Shown: positions 59,992 through 64,000 of the stretch, in pieces
Layout: every line of letters begins with the position of its first letter
Numbering within the stretch: the first letter of the stretch is position 1
Assembly (NCBI GenBank): GCA_938005315.1
Contig: CALLOB010000119.1
Coordinates: 1 to 64,000, forward strand
Reading direction: 5' to 3'
Source of the DNA: an uncultured Phycisphaerae bacterium
GTDB taxonomy: Bacteria > Planctomycetota > Phycisphaerae > UBA1845 > PWPN01
DNA: 64,000 bases
Program-made: the position numbers and the translations under genes
Notes under the pieces: generated by a model
Database searches by the model: none
What the model was told of the DNA's origin: nothing
What the model saw: the letters and a program-made list of their open reading frames with translations, nothing else

Positions 59992-60708
59992 CTACGGCGC
60001 GTGCTGGCGGGACGTGGCGACGGACGGCTTCAGCTCGCGGCGCATCTCTTCCGGCCGGTAGCCGAAGCCCGGCCGCGCGACGCTCGACCAGTCGACCAGG
60101 CCGTTTCGCCAGCGGTACAGCCCGGGGTGTAGCGCCTCTTTCGGCCGCGAAGCCTCGGGGCAGAACTGCATGCCGTTGGTCTCCACGCCCATGATCTCGC
60201 CGACGCGGGCGGCTCAGGTGGTCCGGGTCGTGGTGTCGTAGACGCCCGCGCCGTGGAGCCGGCCGTACGCATCGTGCAGGGCGATGGCGAACGGCGAGCC
60301 GCAGACCAGCCCGGCTGGCCTGGGCATGGGCCCGCCGGCCATGCGGCAGCGGTTGAGCTCGTCGATGAGCCCGCCGAGCCGTTGCCGCTGGAAGTGGTGA
60401 CCGACCTCCAGCGGGTACCCGGAGTCGTCGAAGTCCGCCCACGCGCGGGCCGGCAGGCGGCAGAACTCCCGGAGGGCCTCGTGCCGCTGCTCGTAGGGCA
60501 GGTTGCCCGGCCAGACCCATTGCACGCTCAGGGGCGTCTCGCCCCATCCGCAGGCCGTGCGGCCGGACCGGTCGCGCACCGTCACCCGGACTCGGGCGCA
60601 GGTGACATGCGTCAGCGTCTCGGGTCCGAACTTCAGCGGTACGCGTGTCTGCACCGGCAGCAGGTCAAGCGCCGCGCCGATCGGCCGGATGTCGGTCAGT
60701 TTGCTCAT
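59992..60708 (-). pseudogene. Enolase-superfamily (mandelate racemase type) gene with internal deletion
   Basis: Reading from ATG 60708, 164 codons give a family N-terminus: VPLKFGPETLTHVTCARVRV, GWGETPLSVQWVWPGNLPYE and SPFAIALHDAYGRLHGAGVYDTT. An in-frame TGA at 60216-60214 then ends the reading. The same frame continues past it with AARVGEIMGVETNGMQFCPEA, LHPGLYRWRNGLVDWSS and PGFGYRPEEMRRELK, the typical C-terminus of this family, to a TAG at 59994-59992. The central barrel strands with the metal-binding Asp/Glu and catalytic Lys/His residues are absent. The simplest reading is an internal deletion that joined the ends. The product should be inactive. It lies 32 bases after the MFS gene in the operon. 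Confidence 0.8.
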
Positions 60709-60740
60709 GGTCGTGTCCGCCTTCCCCGGATCCGGCCTGT

Positions 60741-62132
60741 TCAGGCCGGGTCTTCCCTCATCTTGCCGCCGGTGTGGGGGGCGAACCAGATCACCACCAG
60801 CCCCAGCAGGTACACGCTGGCCGTGACCATCACGCCCTTGCGGTAGTCGCCGTGGAAGGCGGCCACCAGGGCCCCGGTGCCCAGCACGCCGAATCCCGCC
60901 AGGATCCGGCCGATATTGAACGAGAAGCCCTGCCCCGTGGCCCGGATGCGCGTGGGATACAGCTCCGGCAGGAACTTGGGCAGCCAGCCGAAGAAGGCGG
61001 TCACGAAGAAGGCCGCGACCATGGCCATGATGACCAGTTGCATGTCGAACGTGCTGTTGAGTCCGAAGACCGCCAGCACCGTGCCCCAGGCCATCAGGCA
61101 AAGCAGGATGTACGAACGGCGGTTGCCCAGCAACCCGGCCAGCACGCCGCCCATGAAGCCCCCGGCGATCTGGCCGGCCGACTGCCACTGGCTGATGATC
61201 GCCTTGCCGGTGTCGGCGTAGCGGGTGTTTTCGGTGATCTGATCCACGTAGGTCGCCAGCCACAGAAACGCCCCCCAGGTGCCCAGCAGCCCCACGGTGG
61301 ACAGCAGGCTCCCGACGATCGTGGCCCGTCGAAACTGCGGCGAAAACAGCTCGCTGATGGAGACCTTCTCGCGTTTCTGGCGGGAGAGACGCCATTTGGT
61401 GGGCTCGGGAACCAGGAAGATGAACGGCAGACTGCTCATGCCGATGATAAAGCCCATGCCGATGACCCAGCGCCAGCTGAAGTCCAGGGTGAGCATGTAG
61501 CGCGAGTAGGTGCCCGCGATGAGGTAGCCGACGTTGGCCGCGGCGCCGATCGACCCGGCCAGCACCGCCCGGTAGCGGTCCGGCCAGGTCTCGACCACCA
61601 GGGCCACGCACAGCGGCCAGGTGCCCCCAAGCCCCAGGGCCCCGAAGAAACGTGCCGCCAGCAGGTGGCCGTAGTGGGTGCTGAAGGCCGAGACCCCGGT
61701 GAACACCGAATAGGTGACCACCGCCAGCATCAGGCAGCGCACCCGCCCGTAGCGGTCGCCCAGCCACCCGAAAAACACGCCCCCGGCGGCGGCGCCCCAC
61801 AGCCACATGGCCAGCGACCAGCTGAACATCGGCCCGACATGCCGGTCGATGTCCCTGGTGAGCTGTTTATGCCGGGCGTGGAGCTCGTCGTTCCCGGCGG
61901 CCCCGTTCTCCATCTGCCCGATCTCAGCGGCAAGTCTGGCACGTTGATCGACCAGGGGGCGGACCTCGGGCATGATGTCGCTGAGCGCCTGGCGGGTCAT
62001 GATGGCGTAGACGCCCTGCTCCACGCCGTCGAAGCCCCAGGCCAGGACGGCGGCCAGAAGCGCCAGCCAGCGCATCGCCGGCTTGCGTTCGTAGATGTCG
62101 TCGATGGCCGGCAGGGGCGGGTTGTCGGTCAT
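60741..62132 (-). CDS. MFS transporter
   Basis: The protein has 463 aa. ATG 62132 is chosen; 62195 is also possible. Twelve TM-like helices are visible. MFS motif A appears as FGWLGDRYGRVRCL; ETWPDRYRAVLAG and TRIRATGQGFSFNIGR are typical sugar-acid/sugar transporter loops. A long soluble loop with RARLAAEIGQMENGAAGNDEL (read in parts) lies between the first two helices, which is unusual. It probably imports the substrate degraded by its operon neighbours. The substrate is unknown. Confidence 0.88.
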   Translation of the reverse strand: MTDNPPLPAIDDIYERKPAMRWLALLAAVLAWGFDGVEQGVYAIMTRQALSDIMPEVRPLVDQRARLAAEIGQMENGAAGNDELHARHKQLTRDIDRHVGPMFSWSLAMWLWGAAAGGVFFGWLGDRYGRVRCLMLAVVTYSVFTGVSAFSTHYGHLLAARFFGALGLGGTWPLCVALVVETWPDRYRAVLAGSIGAAANVGYLIAGTYSRYMLTLDFSWRWVIGMGFIIGMSSLPFIFLVPEPTKWRLSRQKREKVSISELFSPQFRRATIVGSLLSTVGLLGTWGAFLWLATYVDQITENTRYADTGKAIISQWQSAGQIAGGFMGGVLAGLLGNRRSYILLCLMAWGTVLAVFGLNSTFDMQLVIMAMVAAFFVTAFFGWLPKFLPELYPTRIRATGQGFSFNIGRILAGFGVLGTGALVAAFHGDYRKGVMVTASVYLLGLVVIWFAPHTGGKMREDPA

Positions 62133-62286
62133 GGGGTCGTCTGCTCCGGGACGTTCGTGAATCGGTCCGCCCGAAGGCGGGGCCGGGGTTGTCACTCACA
62201 TCTACACGAAAGGGGCCGGCGGGGAAAGGCCTCCGGATTGAGCGGGCAACGTGATGCCCGGGGAGTGCGCGCGGGGCGTCCGGCGG

Positions 62287-62952
62287 TCAAACGAGCTCGT
62301 TCAGAATCCTGTCCAGATCGTCGCCGCTCAAGTCCGCGGCTCTGGGATGGACGCCGGGCAGACTCTCTTCGGTGCCGATGCCCAGGAACGCCATGCCTGC
62401 CCGGCGCGCGGCCTCGATGCCGGCCGGCGCGTCCTCGACCACCAGACACGATTCGGGGGGCAAGCCCAGCCGCGAGGCGGCGATCAGCAGAATCTGCGGA
62501 TCGGGTTTGGAAGCGGTGATATCACGGCCATCGACCACGACCTCAAACGCCCGCTCCAGGCCGACGCGCTCCAGCGTCCGCCGGGCGTTGCGGCTGGCCG
62601 AAGCCAGGGCAGCGCGAACGCCCCGGATCCGGAGTCGACTGAGGGTCGCGGCCGCGCCGGGCAGCAGGTCGCCGGGGCCCAGCGATTCGATCATCGCGCG
62701 GTACAGAGCGTTCTTTTCGTCGGCCAGACGGGCCTTTTCGGCCGGCGGGTATGGCCGCCGGGCCTCCCGGAGGATGATCGCCAGACTTTCCATGCGCCCG
62801 ACACCGCGCAGGAGGTGGTTGACCCGGCGGTCGAACGGGATGCCCTCCCGGTCGGCGATGGTCTGCCACGCCCGGTAGTGCAGCTCGTCCGTGGAAACCA
62901 GGACACCGTCGAGGTCGAAGATCACCGCCTGGATCGGCCGGTCACGGGGCAT
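62287..62952 (-). CDS. HAD-family beta-phosphoglucomutase-like hydrolase
   Basis: The protein has 221 aa. ATG 62952 is chosen because it gives the HAD motif I, IFDLDGVLVSTDELHYRAW. Motif II is LASASRNARRT (Ser), motif III is SKPDPQILLIAA (Lys), and motif IV is VVEDAPAGIEAARRAGM. The pattern LHYxAWxxIADxEGIPFDRR is typical of beta-phosphoglucomutase. It acts on phosphorylated sugars. The gene lies 23 bases after the Gfo/Idh gene in the same operon. Confidence 0.9.
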   Translation of the reverse strand: MPRDRPIQAVIFDLDGVLVSTDELHYRAWQTIADREGIPFDRRVNHLLRGVGRMESLAIILREARRPYPPAEKARLADEKNALYRAMIESLGPGDLLPGAAATLSRLRIRGVRAALASASRNARRTLERVGLERAFEVVVDGRDITASKPDPQILLIAASRLGLPPESCLVVEDAPAGIEAARRAGMAFLGIGTEESLPGVHPRAADLSGDDLDRILNELV

Positions 62953-62975
62953 GGCCCCTCCGCGAGCGGCGGTCG

Positions 62976-64000
62976 TCAGAAGGTCCAGCCCTCGCGGTAC
63001 TCCCGCTTGAGGTACTGGTTGGCCTCTTCGATATTGGTGACCTTCATGTTCGGCCCGTCCCACTCGACCTTGCGGCCCGGGAAGCGCATGGCCACGCAGC
63101 CCAGCACCACCGTCTCGGTCAGCGGACCGGCGTAGGAGAAGTTCGACATCGCGATCTCGGGCTTTCCTTCCCGGATGGCCTGGAACCACTCCTCCTTGTG
63201 GGCCCCGTGGACTCGCGGGAGAGTCGGCTCGGGGGGCTTGTAGCCGGCGAAGTCGGCCTCGGGCAGCAGCTTGTAGCTGGCCCCGTAGTCATTGGGCGAG
63301 AACAGCGTGCCCTTGTCGCCGATGATCAGCGAGCCGCTGTCGGGGATGTCCATCCCGTGAGCCAGCTCCCTGAGCTTGCGGTTCACCCAGGCGGGCTTGT
63401 CGGCTCCGCCGTCGTACCAGGTCCATTTCACCGGCGGCAGGCCCTCGCGCTCGGGGAATTCATAGCGGATGACGCTCCACATCGGGAACGTCTCGGGGTT
63501 GTACTCGGACACCTCCGCCTCGATGCTGGTCGGGTAGCCCAGCTTGCAGGCCCGAAAGGCCATGTTGGCGGTGTGACAGGCCATGTCGCCCAAGGCCCCG
63601 GTGCCGAAATCCCACCAGCCGCGCCACTTGAATCCGTGGTAGACGTCGGGGATGAATTCGCGGTAGGGGGCGGTGCCCAGCCAGAGATCCCAGTGCAGGC
63701 TCTTGGGCGGTGGCGGCGGGGGGGCGACTTCGCCGCGTTTGTGCAGGAACGCGTTGATGCCGGGGATCCGCAACAGGGCCCCGACGCCCTGCGGCCAAAC
63801 CGGCCGGTTGGTCCAGACGTGCACCTCGCGGACCGGCCCGATCGCACCGGACCAGATGACCTCGACGGCCTCGCGCATGCCGTCCTCGGCCGTGCCCTGG
63901 TTGCCCATCTGGGTGCAGACCTTGTACTGGCGGGCGGCCTGGGTCAGCGTGCGGGCTTCCCACACGTCGTGGCACAGCGGCTTCTGGACGAAGGCGTGCT
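62976..64000 (-). CDS. Gfo/Idh/MocA-family oxidoreductase, C-terminal part
   Basis: The gene enters from the right edge; its start is outside the window. The first visible residues are HAFVQKPLCHDVWEART, the conserved (E/Q)KP motif region, so only the Rossmann part is missing. GNQGTAEDGMREAVEVIWSG and the C-terminal WWDFGTGALGDMACHTANMAF (read in parts) with a catalytic-type His are typical. It likely oxidises a sugar or inositol as part of the MFS/HAD/enolase operon. The Glu of EKP is Gln here. Confidence 0.9.
   Translation of the reverse strand, partial: HAFVQKPLCHDVWEARTLTQAARQYKVCTQMGNQGTAEDGMREAVEVIWSGAIGPVREVHVWTNRPVWPQGVGALLRIPGINAFLHKRGEVAPPPPPPKSLHWDLWLGTAPYREFIPDVYHGFKWRGWWDFGTGALGDMACHTANMAFRACKLGYPTSIEAEVSEYNPETFPMWSVIRYEFPEREGLPPVKWTWYDGGADKPAWVNRKLRELAHGMDIPDSGSLIIGDKGTLFSPNDYGASYKLLPEADFAGYKPPEPTLPRVHGAHKEEWFQAIREGKPEIAMSNFSYAGPLTETVVLGCVAMRFPGRKVEWDGPNMKVTNIEEANQYLKREYREGWTF

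Noticed and set aside
60214-60216. In-frame TGA as a selenocysteine codon
   Set aside because: The catalytic middle of the protein is missing around it, so readthrough would not restore an enzyme; no SECIS was recognised.

Overview
The window is a high-G+C bacterial chromosome segment, most likely from the phylum Planctomycetota (Phycisphaerae-like). The pointers are a TPR protein carrying two extra RNA-polymerase alpha C-terminal domains, a SpoVG with an inserted zinc ribbon beside ispE, a prepilin-like protein with an H-Xn-DG motif, an MJ0042-type mini zinc ribbon, DUF1080, Tat-exported sugar-isomerase-like and Gfo/Idh/MocA proteins, and many GTG/TTG starts with Shine-Dalgarno (SD) sites. 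The taxonomic call is an inference; no rRNA or tRNA gene was seen.

Layout. 1-5.4 kb: the 5' part of a UbiE/MenG-type methyltransferase (minus strand, running off the left edge), a small membrane/secreted protein, the TPR/tandem alpha-CTD protein, a SpoIID-like cell-wall protein and a YbhN/AglD-type membrane protein. Two clusters of short hairpin repeats lie in the intergenic DNA here. 5.4-24.2 kb: fusA followed by one long S10-spc-alpha block, from rpsJ to rplQ, with secY, adk, map, rpmJ and rpoA. rpsL, rpsG and tuf are absent upstream, and rpmD, infA and rpsD are missing from their usual places. 24.3-31.7 kb: HIT protein, membrane glycosyltransferase, TIM-barrel isomerase-like protein, TauE/SafE permease, a second small membrane/secreted protein, GNAT acetyltransferase, class I methyltransferase and an orphan PhnD-like lipoprotein.

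31.8-37.5 kb: a cold-shock-domain protein, a lower-G+C intergenic island, a mini zinc ribbon, ispE-spoVG, a membrane/helical-repeat protein and mdh. 37.6-43.3 kb: a complete minus-strand fatty-acid operon, rpmF-plsX-fabH-fabD-fabG-acpP-fabF, driven by a near-consensus promoter. 43.9-52.3 kb: DUF1080 protein, RidA-like protein, B12-type radical SAM protein, a PtsN-ClC pair and a two-gene polyamine module (deoxyhypusine-synthase-like plus ornithine decarboxylase). 52.4-59.9 kb: HNH endonuclease-like gene, Gfo/Idh/MocA oxidoreductase, an envelope cluster (Cys protein, lipoprotein, RDD membrane protein), prepilin-like protein and glycosyltransferase. 60-64 kb: a minus-strand sugar-catabolism operon of Gfo/Idh/MocA, beta-phosphoglucomutase-like HAD, MFS transporter and an enolase-superfamily gene that has lost its central catalytic part.

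The most notable items are the tandem alpha-CTD/TPR protein, the zinc-ribbon SpoVG, the family of CTCCGT/ACGGAG-loop hairpins confined to intergenic DNA, the internally deleted enolase-superfamily gene, the PtsN-ClC translational coupling, and the long leaders in front of the S10 block, rpmF and ispE.
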